The translations under genes and the position numbers were made by a program. 64,000 nt of DNA from Gavia stellata (taxonomy: Eukaryota > Chordata > Aves > Gaviiformes > Gaviidae): contig NC_082600.1 of the NCBI RefSeq assembly GCF_030936135.1, positions 3,224,001-3,288,000 on the forward strand, given 5' to 3'. Shown here piece after piece: positions 1-12,115 of this stretch (position 1 is the stretch's first letter; each line of letters starts with the position of its first letter). Under the pieces are notes generated by a model. The model did not search any database and was not told the DNA's origin. It saw only the letters and a list, made by a program, of their open reading frames with translations.

Positions 1-254
1 TGACTGTACTGCAATTCTCCTTCTTCCCAATGAAATATAGGAGGTTTCAATCCCTTGGTCACATTAAATGGCAGAAACGTGAACCTATGTTTCTAAAAAC
101 TGACATTTATACTCCCAAATACGCTCTGCTGCACGGTTTTCCCTGCTATATCAAGACAAAACAGGAACAAAGGTGTTTCGGTCAGATTTGATAGGATCTT
201 GTTGAAGTACATAAATCAGTCAGCAGTATGTACTGCTGCCAGAGAGATCCTTAC
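1..254 (-). other. DNAAF2: DNAAF2 intron 2 (partial)
   Basis: AT-rich sequence downstream of the exon 2 donor on the minus strand. No coding potential or repeat is recognisable, and the last DNAAF2 exon was not found here. Confidence 0.75.
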
Positions 255-401
255 CTTCAACCTGATTTGAATTCTGTCCTCAGTAACATCAAGCACTTCA
301 ATTAGTGGCTGACTTTCCAGTGCTGATTGGGAGCAAAAGGAAGGGCATAAAACAGCGCCTAGAAATCCATCAACGTTTTCTTCACTGACAAACAATCTTT
401 C
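255..401 (-). CDS. DNAAF2: DNAAF2 coding exon 2 (49-codon symmetric exon)
   Basis: The exon is flanked by a ctttag acceptor and a gtaagg donor. It reads in one open phase-0 frame containing PLIEVLDVTED, which fits the C-terminal part of Kintoun. It is a multiple of three bases with phase-0 borders, so skipping it would not shift the frame. A human isoform lacking a segment of about this size at this place is known to me. Assignment rests on frame, splice sites, position and recalled family similarity; the exon lies 9.8 kb from exon 1. Confidence 0.8.
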
Positions 402-3400
402 CTAAAGAAAACAAAGAGCAGGTTATGTTCTTTTCGTACTATACTTCAGCAGTATTGGAGCAAGAAACTCACTCCAAACAAAGCCAGGACACTGATTCAC
501 CACACAAGTTTCACAGCACACTCATGTCTCGACAGAGAAATTCTAAGTCAGACATTCAGAAGTAACGAGGTAAAGTGAATTGAAGAGCAGTGCTTAGCTC
601 ATTTCGATTTAAGTACGGATCTGCATCATACACAAAGATAAGAGAAACACCTTTTCTCTCTTTCAATACGTGACTAATAAGGATTTAGACTCCTCCTGAG
701 GAATGATTTGCAGCAACGTTGTTCCACCGCCCTCACCTGTCTTAACATCAGGAAGATGTTACGCTTTTATGGGTTTGTTTCAGTGTCTTAGTTTAGGAAA
801 ATGCAAACACCTCCTCAGACTGTCACTGCAGGATATTTGAACTCTTGGCCTTCAAGATCAGACCGTCTAAAGCAAAGGCGATGAAACATGTACGGCAATA
901 TCCGTTTCACATCCATCCACGGAGCCTTCTCAGATCTCCGTTTAGGCAAGCGTAAACACCAGTTGGAAGAAAGGGAGAGGTATCTACAGGTAAAGACAAT
1001 TGTCTGGGACATGTTTTGAGGTTGTTAATATGCAGTTCACAAACAACATGAAACACGTTGCTACAGGTTTGAAGATTTAAATCAGTTACAGGTAATTAAA
1101 GGTCCTAAAATATATCCTGGAGGGGCTGTTTCATAAGAACTGCAGAGCTTTCCCTGTCCTCATATTCTTCCTAAATCATCTGCTGTAGCCGCGGCTAAGG
1201 ACAGACATTGGCACAATAAAAACAGTCTAACCTAGAGGACTATCCTTACGTTCCGTGAATTACCATTCCTGTTTAACAACTAACTGTTTAATTGGAAATA
1301 GCAGAGGGAAGTTGCAAACCTACTTTAACTCATACTTTATAATTTCTCAGTGCAGTTCTACCCTCTTGTCAACCCAATGAAAGTTCAATTCAATTATCAC
1401 TGACATCTTGCGGACTGAGAAGCAAAAAGGCAATTCTGCACATTTTTGGCCCCCTGTGGATGTAGCCTTATGCACAGCCAGATGCTGCACTGTGTCTAAG
1501 GTACAAAATGTAACTGTCATCTTAAAAAAATTCTGTATGGAAAAAATAAAACAGCGTAGTATTTTTTCACTATTTAAATTAGAAATCACAATGTGGAAAG
1601 TCATACCATACTTATTGCTGGTTTTCAAAACCAGAGGACTGAATTCATTTTCTATCCAGAAAGATTACAATCAAGGCAAACATCCAACATGGGATGCTGA
1701 GACAGTTTGTGGAAAGATTAAACTACAGCAGAGTTGCCCTGACAGCAAACCCTCTGGTAACATACCTACTTCTTGCATTTTTGTATACAAAGCCTGAAGT
1801 ACTTATTCCCTCGTGTTGCATCCTTTCTTGCCTGCCAGAGAGGGACGCTGCCAGTGCTTTCGGCTTGCAGAAATATTCTGCAGAGTTCCAGAGAGGGTGT
1901 CAGAGTAAAGAAACAAGGCAGGGAGTACAGATGCAAAATCTGTGCAGCACCGACACTCCCACAAGCTCATGAACCAGATCACTGGCAAGGCCTTGGGCAG
2001 CACAGGAGATACATTTCCACCTCCGCAAGTATCGCTTTGCTCACGCACCACAGACAGAACGGCTCAACTTCCCTTCTGCGGGGTTTTTGGTACGCTGCCG
2101 AGCACGATGGCGGTTCAGCCCATCCTGGTATCCTGCCTTCGCTTCGAAGGGAAGTACAGCAAAGCACCCTCTGCTCCAGCACGACGACTCTCCTCACCCA
2201 GCTGAGAAATTTAAGTCACCTGCAGGAATTCACCTTTAGCTGACACCTCCACTCCTTCGCACCCCACATTTTCATTTTAAAAGCAACAACATTGTCCTAA
2301 AAGCTGGAGACTCGCAATTTGAGTGAGGATAAAAGAAGAGACCAATGTTTGTTACTGGTTTTCTTCCAAAATAACTGCTACAAGATCTCCACCTCTCAAT
2401 ACCGCTCTAGCAAAAGAACCACCATGAGTTTTGAGGCTCAGCAATCTTGCTTCGATTCTCTGCTTTCTCCCAGACGTCTATAACTATGAGCAAGTCTCTT
2501 TACCTCCATTTTTCCTATATAAAATGGGGAAAACAATTTTTTTTTGCCTTTGAATCTGCATTTGTTTTGTCTAGTTAGAGCATAAGCCTTTTGTGAAAGG
2601 ACCTTCTTACTGTGCATTTGTGCTCTTAACAAAGTTGGTACCTGACCTTGCTCATGTCCATAAGCAGCATAACAGTAAAAAGAAATCACAGGTACAGGAA
2701 TCAGGAGATGAGATGCCTGAAGAGCCAATAGGTAATGAAAAATTTTCTGTTAGGTCTAAATACAGCAAATCACATCCTTAGATCGCTTTGTCTGAAGCGA
2801 CTTTAACCACAGGGTCACTTGCAGACGCTGCAGAGCCATTGCCTCCGAGGTCAGCGCCGTGGAGAAACAGCAGCAGCGGCAGCGAAGGGAGAGTTCTGCA
2901 GCAGGGCTCAGCACCCGGTGGCCCTGGAAACGCAGGAACGGTTTCACGGAGGTATTTCCGAAATAGCAGGAGACGGTTTACACGCACCAAAGAAGAGATA
3001 CAACAAAGAAAACCAGGAGGACCCTTAGGAGAGAACGTGAGGTTGAGAAAGCTCCATGTAGAAACTGCCTCTCCAGATCAGGAGTGCCAGTGCCAGTGCC
3101 CGAGCATCAACCATGGCTATGACAAGAGAGCGACAGCCGTTCATCCTCAATGCAAAGACCACTTTGCACATCGGCAACAAATCTTTCTGAAGGTTTTCTC
3201 CCTGATTAAAAGCAAAACAATTTGTTTTCTTCACAGAAAATACTGTTAAAAAAGAAAAACTGAATGGAAGGTCTATTGATCCATACTTTACAGGAGGACA
3301 AAAAGTAACTGCTTGTGACAATGTTCCTATCATTTTGACTAATTACTATACACCAATTTGACCAGGCTTCATACCAGCTTGACACCATATTCCCAGAGCA

Positions 3401-6400
3401 CTAGACTTACATCTTAAGTAAGTATTTAAAACTTCATCACAGCACTACCCAGTGGCCTGCCATAAATCATGGTACCTTGTGCTGTATGCACAAGCAATGC
3501 TATTTGTTATCAATATAATGATTATCATTAGCCGGTTCAGACAGCCAGCGACTGTAATTCAGACTTTGCATTCACAGTGAGTATACACCGAGGTATTTAT
3601 ATTACTGCAGATGTTATCAAAGCACAGACCTTGGCAAAAAAATGATTCAGGAATTTATTTTAAAGCCTGTTTGCTCTGGCTTGGAAGAGCAGCAGAGGAC
3701 AACCATCTGCAAATGATTTCAATGACCCTGTAAAATAATTCTTCAGTTTAAACAGTTTATTTTCTGATATTTATGATACTCTCTTAGCAACTTAGAATTA
3801 AATCTGTTTTTCCCTGCACATACTGTCATCTGCTGTTTGGTATACATTCGTTTTTCCCTGTGACTAAACTGAGACCAAATTAACATAAACGTTAGCAGGA
3901 ATGACTTCGGTTTCTAGAACACTTCATCATTCGAAACCGTCCTTGTATCGCACAGTACTGACAGCACGTAACGGCAGCAACTGCAACACCTGCAGACACA
4001 GCACAAAGCCGCTCCACCCAGCTGCTGCCCTTAGCACTCAGATAGTTTGTTCGGCAGTACTTTATCCAAACTCGTAGCTAGTTACCATCCAAAGTTACCT
4101 CCCACGTAGGCTGCAACAGTTTTAAAAGCAGGACAGATTTCAGGCTTAAATGATTTGCATGTCTTCTGTAATGAGAAGCTGATGCCAATATGAAAAGGGA
4201 CTTGGATCTAGGGATCTCCTGGCCTCTCGGTTTGTGGGGTGCCACTGCAAACCAGCTCAACATGAGAATTTGAAGCTCAAAGTTTTGGTGAGAGAAAGTA
4301 CCTGTACTGGGGGTGAAAAGTTTTATAAGGTATTCACGACTGCAAAGATTAAACAGCTCAAAAGAAGCTTTCACGAGCTTAATCAGCAGGTTAATAGTGT
4401 TTCCCGACATAACGGTTTTGTTTAAGTACGTTATTCCCATAATGCATCTACCAATTAAAGGCTATTCAGAAATCAGTTTGTTTTGTAGCAGAAGCAAACT
4501 AATTATGTTTCTTAATGTCGTTTGGAAAAGAGAACACTTTGAAAAAAATCAAACAATAAGTTTGTTCTGTTCTCCTTTTCCGTCCTTCTCTGACCTCCCC
4601 AAAAACTTGCCAAGAGTCCTGAAACACTAGGCACAGAATTAACTGAACCAAAAATAAACTGTTGTAGGATTAAGCACAACGGTCCTAGTTTCTAGCATCA
4701 TCTTCTAAGAAGTGACCCCTAACTATTATATTAACTCTTTATAGCAGCTTGGAAGTTGAAAATTATAACCCTGACTTTCAAAGAAAGCATGTAACACAAC
4801 TCAAAATAGGTTGGAAATAAGGGCAAAACCTAGATGCAGCAGCACAGCTAGCCAGACTGCCCCAGCCAGCTGAGACCCAGCACCTCTGTTTGGACTTGCG
4901 AGCATTATCACAGCATCCATTCAGCTCTCCGGTACAGATTTCTCCCTGAAAGGTGGCATAGGCTTAAAACGTCAACGTATCTTACACTTCCCAACACAGT
5001 TCTCCAGGTTTCATGCTTAGTTGACTCTCAAACCAAGAAATACATTTATCCACAAAAGCCCTAATTCTGAGATCACCGAGCACAAGGACAGCCCCAGCGT
5101 GGCCCCCGGCAGCATGCCCACAGCAGCACAACTAGCCCATAGCTCTTTCCGCACGTTCTCAGTGCTGGGAGCACCGTAGCTCTGCCACCCACAGATTACT
5201 TCTTTTCCAGGGAATACGTAGCCTCTCGGCAGCCCCACGCCAGGCACGTGTGCAGCGTGGCTGGAGAGCACGGGATCCGCCTGGGCACAACAGACCTGAC
5301 AGCACATACAAGACAAATACCGTGCTCAATGAGGTAAGGAGAGGATTAATTACAAAGACTGACAGCCCCTCGGTTGTAAAGAGAACTAAAAATAACATTG
5401 TTCCCATGCAGCTTTTTGTGCAAACAGGTCATAGCGGGTGTTTGTCTCGGAGGAGCTGCTCCACAGCATACCTGTTGCCAAAGCAGAAGACTTAAGTCCA
5501 GGGGTTAGAAAACAACACGTGGCAGTAGGTACGTGCAGCGAGCAGAGGTCACAGGGCTGCGGCATTATTTTCCGGCTGCTTTCTGAAGGAAAAAGCAACA
5601 AGAGCTTCGAAAGGATCTCCTTCACAAGGCGCTGGTGGCTGTGCCAAGCAGAAAAATCACACCTCTTTTTTTATGCTCAGTAACACACCCGTCCAAAACA
5701 TTCTCCATGAAGGCATCAACATTCACACAGAAGTTAAACAAAGCTTTCATATCACTGTGCAATTCTCTTTCAGATACCCATGTTAAGTAATCCTCGCAAA
5801 CAGCATAACTCATGCTTAGTTCAAACCATGACCTAATCAGGAATGATTAGTGTAATATTTTTCATACTGTAAATGCTAAAAAACATCATCTCAATGCATA
5901 GTAAAGCAAAGAAAACATTGCTCCCAGCTGTTCTCTGGAGCCATGTGCGGGTTTACGTGAGTTAAATCTTAATATTCTCCATGAGCGAATATGGGCTTTT
6001 ATTACAAAAGGGATGGGCTGACCGCAGCGATTCCCTCCCCAGCGAGGGGTACGCCGGGAGGGAAGCACTGACCAGGAGAGTGAGCGCACATCCTCTGAAC
6101 AAAGTCATTTCCGTCCACTGAGAAGGGCGTGGATCAGCATGAAAGGGAATTATTACTTTAATAAATCTTTTTCTAATCACGTGAAAATGAGCACACATGA
6201 CCCAAAAACTGCAGGCAGAATTAATTATCTACCTAACGTGTTTCACATGCTAGTATAACTGAGCCTCCAAGTCTCAGTCCTTCAGATACACCCACCAGAA
6301 AACTGGTTTTTATTTCTGTTAAGAATTGAGCATTTAACCCCAGGAGACCAAACATTAAAAGACAGTGCTTTATGAAGGCATGATTTCAGCAATTGTCCAA

Positions 6401-9400
6401 CTCCAGCTCTGCCGTAAACCAGGACATTCGGGGACACGTTGTTCCCGGAAACCTTGCCTGGCAGGCTTACAAGTTTTATTAATGGTTATTTAACTCTCAA
6501 CCATTCTTTTTTCATCATTTACTCCCCAGGCTCTGTTGTCTCAAAATGAAGGGGGACTCTCTGATGCAGGAGTTTCCTACCCAGGATTTAAACAAATGGA
6601 AGTGAGAAATGTCGATGGCATTAGCGGATGAACTGCGATAAAGAAAGAGTAATGGAGGGAGCACAGCCCACAGCTGGTCCTCAGAGGCAAAGAGCAGACG
6701 GTGAACGCAGCTTTCTTAGGTCATGGATCTCTATTCCCCTGGAAAAACAGGGCCTGGAGCGAGCCCTGCAGGAAGACAAACGCTGTGTGGTCTCTGGTAC
6801 AGTGACTGAGCACAAGGCCAGTGACAAAGTCCACGAAGTCCAAAGTTACAGGATCTTTATAGGATTTCTGCTCACCATAACAAGTGTGTGGATGTTATGG
6901 TTTAGCCAAGGAGCGAAACTACTCAGAGAGAAAGAGAATCAATGGCTGCAACTGCTGATAAGAAGCTAGGGCTGAGTGTCAGCAGAGAGCTGAATATTGT
7001 ATGGGAAAGCAGTAAAACCAAAACAGCATCAAGAGCTACCAAACGAAGGAATACTTGCAATGACACAGTTAAAGTCCGGGGAGGACTGCTGCACTGTAAA
7101 GACTTGCTCAAAATAAGCACTGGCTGGGGTGGGAATTCAGACTGCTCAGCATCTATGGAAACTGAGCTCTAAATATATCGTCTTTCAGCACAGAGATTCA
7201 AACGTATATGACTACAAAAGGAAAACCTGTCCTTGAAATTCTGTTTCAAGAATGGCGTCCTAAGGACAAGCTCATTCTTCTACCAATATCTGTATCAGAC
7301 CAATTTCCAACAAGAAAAGAGGCCAGTCAGATAACAGAACATCACAAGCACACAGGGCAGGGCTGTGCAATTACCGGCACTGCTATCGTATGTGTTGATC
7401 TGGGCAGAGGCGCACAGGCAATCAAAATCAAGCGATACACGCCGCACTACATCACAGTCCAGGGACGAGGCTGCCAAAGAGAGACATTTTGCTCATGCAG
7501 TGAACAGTTAGCGTAACACATTCTCCTGGCTGTTTGGCAAGTTAATGGGAGACAATTACACCGGCAGCGTAACGCGGTACTGTAACAGCCACTGTGGCAC
7601 GAGCTAGCACCGAGCTGGGCAGATTTCTGAAGTAACTAACCCAGCGAGGAATCCGTTCCCCGAAGCAACACGGAAACCCTTCGTCTCCAGTAAGAAGCAA
7701 CTTCCCAGAAGATAGCAGAGTAGGAATTTCATATGTGTAAAAGAACACCGGCCTCTTCTTTCGCCACGCACTATCCTCTGGCAATGCTACTTGTGGGAGA
7801 TGAGATTACAAACAAGCAGACAGCAGCATGACTGGGAGGTGCAGGATAAAATTCCTGCTCACCTAGGCCACCACAAGCTCCCTGAAGCGATTACACAGGG
7901 CGCTGCTACTGTGTGCGTTCCTGAAACACTCTTCTATGACTGATGTAACTCCTTTGCAGATCTCAGTGCAAGAACCGTAGCTCTGATTTATAGAAAGAGA
8001 GTCAAAGCAGAAAAACACCAGAGATGACAAACTGAAGAAATCAACATAAGTAGAAGAGAAGCTACCACGAACAAACGGTTAATGGACAGAACACAGCATA
8101 TAATGGTGGCTCTAATTAAATATTAATTTTTCTCACTTCACTCTGAATGAATGCAGCTATCAGCGCTGGCACAGGCACTTTTGGGAAATAGCACAATTTA
8201 AAAAAAAAAAGCTAACAGAACAAATGACTTCAGACTATTTCAGCTGCTTCTATTTGCAGGCCTGGTATCCAAAAGGACCCCAGAAGAAATCAATCTTTTT
8301 TAGCCTGCGACATGAATGAATGGCTGGGAGGTCTATGACTAATGCCAAATCTCTTCCTCCTCCTACTCCACGCAAAACATTTTGCAATATATAACAAATT
8401 CAGCACATTCAAAGACTTTTTTTTAACTCACAAAAATGTGATGTTGACCAAAATCCCATTACTGCATGTCCTTTTAACAACTTTCAATCAAAAGATGTTC
8501 CCCCAACCATAATAACGAATGCACATACCAAACACTTGCAATCGTTAGACTGTGATCAAAGCATGCAAAAATGTCCATTAATCACAGCACCAAAGAGATA
8601 CTGCAGCAGAATTTCCTGTTCCCAAGCTGAATTTTCAGCTATATCCCCACACAGTGTCTCAAAAAGCTGTTGTTTTCCCTTAAAACCTGTATTTAGGCCT
8701 GCACGCCATAAAACAACAAGCAAGCGCACGGACACACACCACGGCGCGTGATGAAAGCGACGGATATTCAGACTATCTGAAAAAGCGGCTACAATGCCTG
8801 TAGTTCCTACCCCATGCCTTCTGTACCTATACAGAAAACGGGCAGTAGTTTGCACGATGGCTTATTTGACGTGGCGTCGGCGCCCGGTACTTGATCACTC
8901 CAATTCAGAGCAGTGCCAAATGTTTTGTGGCCCCGCTTGCACAGACTTGCAGGCTCCTGATCCAGTAAAAGCAAAGGGAATTCACTGCAAACAGTTCAGT
9001 GTAGGTGGTTCTCAATAAATTCATCATGTTCGATACTTACCCGAAATGATCGGCTCCTCCTTCCGAGGAGTTGCTATCACAAAAAAGCTATGCAGCCTGC
9101 TAAATGGGAAATAAAATGTAAAGCTTCAGCTGCATAAATACTAATTGGATAAGTATCTTTCAGAATCCTGCAGTACTTTCTAATTGTAGGGACGGAGCAA
9201 TTAAGATACTCCAAGCCACCATCCCAGTGGATACACTTTAAGCCTGCCAGTGTTCTGGACTTGCACTCCCATGGTGCATGATCCAAACTGCAAAGGATTT
9301 TATTGTTCTAAAATAAAGACAAACTCCAAATCACAGGGCTGAAAGGTTACACAAGAATCATGCAGACTTAATCCCTGCTCATGGTAAGTTGTTTGAAATT

Positions 9401-11948
9401 CTGAGCTTACAGAGTAACGTCATTCTCCACAAAACTTGTGCGAGTGCTTGACAGCAGGAGTGCCACAAGGTGAGCGTCCCTTTGCGGGGACACTGCCAGT
9501 TCTCAGCGGGCACTGCCAGCCAGATGCAGCAGGCCTGCCAACCTCCTCCCGCCACAGGCAGCATCGCTGCCCAACGACCCATAAAATAATAAAACATCCC
9601 AACTAGAATCGTATTCAGACTGGTAAGAAGAGAAGATGAAGAACTAGCCCAGCAAAACGGCAATCGACAGCAGCTCACAGCTGCTGTTTGCTGTACTACT
9701 CTGCTCGAAGTAATGGGTGTTCCTGAGGCTGTTAAGTGGGAGTTCTGTCCTCAAACACAGACAGGGGTACACGCCACTCACACGTCTGCATTTCATGACA
9801 CTGTATGCATGTGCGTACGTCTGGCGTATTGTAAACATCTCCTTTCTTCATGAAGGCTGCATGAGCAATTTACACGGCCTTAAAGGCTAACGCTAAGGAC
9901 ATAGGGCAGGCTCTGGTTTCACTCATCAGCAGCATTTCCCTTAGAAAAGAGAGGCAGAAGTAATTTCAATTCCAAGGACAAAGATGTCAGCTCCACGATG
10001 CGGCCTTTGTACTGCTCGTACAAGGCTAGCACTAATTAGGTCATTCCACTTCCACGCGGTAACCGGTCTCTGAGGGAAGCAGTTTCCCTCACTACCAACT
10101 TCTTCTGAACTCGGACCAATGACCTAACACGTCCCTGAGACATCGTTCATAAACGAATCCAAACAGCCGGAGTCACACACCGCAGCGAAGCAGTGGCACT
10201 CTGGGGCGCGTGACGCACCAACCCTGCCATTTTGAAGCCGTTACCTGCAGAGCAGAGGCGTCAAGGCCGAAGCAGAACTTCTCCCAGGGCCCGGTGCTGC
10301 CGGGGGCCTTGGCGAGCCCGATGGCAGCGTTGTGGGCAGACACGCTAACGCTGGTCTCGGGGGACGCCAGCCTGTTTGCGGGAGGAAACTGTAAGAAGAG
10401 GGCATAGGCACCAGTGTCACTGGAGAAGCGGAGGCTGTAGTGGTTCGTGCCCACGGCCCCGCTGAGGCTCTGAGGCAGGATGCCGGGCACACGCAGGAGC
10501 AGGGTGAGGGAGGCCTCATCCTGCCGGCACTGGAAGGGAGGGCACACGGCGGCCTGGGGGCTGCCGCAGCCCGGGGGAAGAGCCATGTCGCCGGGGCTGC
10601 TCTCTGCCGCCGGCGGGGCCGGGCTCTCGGGAGGGCGCGGAGGGGCGTCCCCGCCTAGGCCGCCCGCCGCGGCCGGCTCGGGGCTGGCGCTCGGAGCGGG
10701 GGAAGCGGCGCCGGAGCGGGGCGGCGGCGGGTGGCCGCCCGCCGGTGGCTCGGCGGGGCGCTCAGCAGGCTCCGCGCTGCCGCACGTGCTCCGGGCCGCA
10801 GCGCCGCCGCCGGGCCCCGGGGGAGGAGCCGCCCCGCCGCCCGCCTCAGCCGCCGGCGGCTCGCCCAGCCCCTCCGCACCAGGGTCGGCCTCCTCCAGCC
10901 GCTCCCCGCCCGGGCCTAGCGGTTCCCGCGGGCCGGGCCGCGGCAGCACGGGCAGCGTGACCAGGAGCTGCCGCTGGGCCTTGTTGAAGGCGGCCCGCCC
11001 GCGGCTCTCGTCCACGTCGTAGGGGAGGCGGAGGCGCAGGCGGTAGGCGGGACGCTGCGAGTCGAGGCGCAGCTCCCGGCCGCGGATCTCCAGCGCGGCC
11101 TGGGCGGCGGAGCGCAGCAGCGGCAGTTCCACCGTCACCACCAGCTCCCGCGGCACCGGGCTGGGCGCCGAGTCGCGGCAGCAGCGGTAGTCTTGCAGGT
11201 CCACGTAGGAGCGGTGGCGGATGCTCCAGCGCGGCGTGGTGGGGCCGGCCGGCCGGGACGCCGGCGGGGCGGCGGGCGGCGGCGGGGCGGCGGCGGGCGG
11301 GAAGGGGAAGGGCGGCAGCGGAGAGTCGCCGTCGGCGGGCGGCGGCGGGGCGCCGCCGGGCAGCGGGGTGCGGATGACGGGCGCCTGCGGGACGCCCTTG
11401 TACTTGGTGCCGCGGAGGACGGCGGCGTTGGCGCGGTCGAGCTGCACGGCGCAGTGGCGCTCGACGGCCTCCAGCGCCGTGTCGCTGAGCAGGCGGCGGA
11501 AGCGGGGGCTGCGGGCGGCCAGGCGGAGCGCCGCCGGGTGGAAAACCACGTCGTAGACCAGGCGGCGGTGGCCGCCGCGGCCCAGCTCCTCGCGGCCCGG
11601 CGCCAGGCTGTAGGGCAGGGCCCAGCGGTGGCCGCCGGGCTCGGCGCGGGCCTGCGGCGCCCCGATGTGCGGGTTGCTGCAGATGTTGAGGTAGCAGCGG
11701 CGGGAGCCGGCCTGGCTGGTGCGCAGCACGTAGCCCGCCGCGGGGTGGACGAAGCGCACCTCCACGCCGCGTTCCCGCTCCAGGGCCGCCACCTCCTCCT
11801 CGTACAGCCTACGCTGCTCCGGGTCGGCCAGCTCCGCCGCGTACTCGGCGAACAGCGCCCGGAACTGCTCGTCGCGGAAGGCCCGATGGAGCTGCTCCGC
11901 CTCCTCGGCGCTGAGCTCCAGCTCCTCCAGCCGCCCCGCGCCCGCCAT
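255..11948 (-). CDS. DNAAF2: Kintoun / dynein axonemal assembly factor 2, partial (exons 1-2; 3' exon outside window)
   Basis: Cytoplasmic co-chaperone of the PIH1 family that works with HSP90/HSP70 to pre-assemble outer and inner dynein arms before they enter cilia; loss of the human gene causes primary ciliary dyskinesia (family knowledge). The coding sequence joins 11948-10245 (568 codons, phase 0, donor gtaacg) to 401-255 (49 codons, acceptor tttag, donor gtaagg), giving 617 residues. The mammalian protein is about 840 residues in three coding exons, so the last exon lies left of base 1. Seen in the protein: acidic helical N-terminus 1-60, PIH1 core about 60-195 with ERGVEVRFVHP and KYKGVPQAPVIRTP, Pro-rich linker 196-236, CS-like beta domain about 262-337, Pro/Ala/Gly-rich disordered stretch 338-470, and a third beta-rich segment about 472-565. 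The start at 11948 is the first in-frame ATG, has a strong GCCATGG context and matches the family N-terminus. POLE2 lies upstream on the same strand. Confidence 0.95.
402..10244 (-). other. DNAAF2: DNAAF2 intron 1, 9.8 kb
   Basis: A long intron between the two DNAAF2 coding exons. It contains only short scattered open frames without domain content, splice context or recognisable similarity. I saw no CR1 terminus, LTR, tRNA or clear tandem array in it. Its composition is ordinary and AT-rich, in sharp contrast to the GC-rich exon 1 that borders it. Confidence 0.7.
10245..11948 (-). CDS. DNAAF2: DNAAF2 coding exon 1 (residues 1-568)
   Basis: One very long exon encodes the PIH1 domain, the CS-like domain and the disordered linker, as in mammals. 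It is extremely GC-rich, with long runs of Pro, Ala, Gly and Arg codons. That composition also opens long antisense reading frames, including one of about 300 codons at 11193-12098, which I regard as shadows. The reading frame continues past 10245 to a stop near 10173. However, DASALQ followed by the donor gtaacg is the natural exon end, because the residues after it do not resemble the family and exon 2 joins in phase 0. Confidence 0.95.
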
Positions 11949-12115
11949 GGCTCCGGCCCGGCCCGGCCAGACCGCGCTCGTTGCTGTGGAGACGCCAAAC
12001 AAGATGGCGCCTCCGGCCCGGCCGTGCTCGTTGCTATGGCGATAGTAAACAAGATGGCGCCGCCGGACCCTTCCGGCCAGTTGCTATGGAGACGCTAAAC
12101 AACATGGCGGGCTCC
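10450..12115. promoter_or_regulatory. DNAAF2: CpG island over DNAAF2 exon 1 and promoter
   Basis: Dense CpG dinucleotides and GC-rich sequence extend from the middle of DNAAF2 exon 1 across the start codon to the end of the 50-bp promoter repeats. Both flanks are ordinary AT-richer DNA. This is the usual setting of a broadly expressed, TATA-less vertebrate promoter. Confidence 0.8.
11961..12110 (-). promoter_or_regulatory. DNAAF2: DNAAF2 promoter: three 50-bp modules with X-box-like, forkhead-like and YY1-like motifs
   Basis: Three copies align at exact 50-bp spacing: 11961-12010, 12011-12060 and 12061-12110. On the plus strand each contains GTTGCTRTGG followed by a degenerate X-box half, then YAAACAA or GTAAACAA, then AAGATGGCG or ACATGGCGG. 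GTTGCYATGG-type elements are RFX X-box halves, GTAAACA (12045-12051 in the middle copy) is a perfect forkhead/FOXJ1-type core, and AAGATGGCG is the YY1 core. RFX and FOXJ1 control motile-cilium genes, which suits DNAAF2. The array ends 12 bp upstream of the start codon, so transcription probably starts within or just upstream of it. Factor binding is inferred from motifs only. Confidence 0.7.

Noticed and set aside
1408-2243. Overlapping open frames of 90-156 codons in DNAAF2 intron 1
   Set aside because: No domain, no splice logic, no recognisable repeat protein; chance frames in intron.
9077-9286. Minus-strand frame in DNAAF2 intron 1 considered as an extra DNAAF2 exon
   Set aside because: No resemblance to Kintoun and no need for it: exon 1 and exon 2 join in phase 0.
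11135-12052. 305-codon minus-strand frame overlapping DNAAF2 exon 1 in another phase
   Set aside because: It is Arg/Pro/Ala/Ser-rich and out of frame with the recognisable PIH1 protein, which explains the stretch fully.
11193-12098. 301-codon plus-strand open frame antisense to DNAAF2 exon 1
   Set aside because: Shadow of the GC-rich DNAAF2 frame; repetitive Gly/Ala/Arg composition and no recognisable family.
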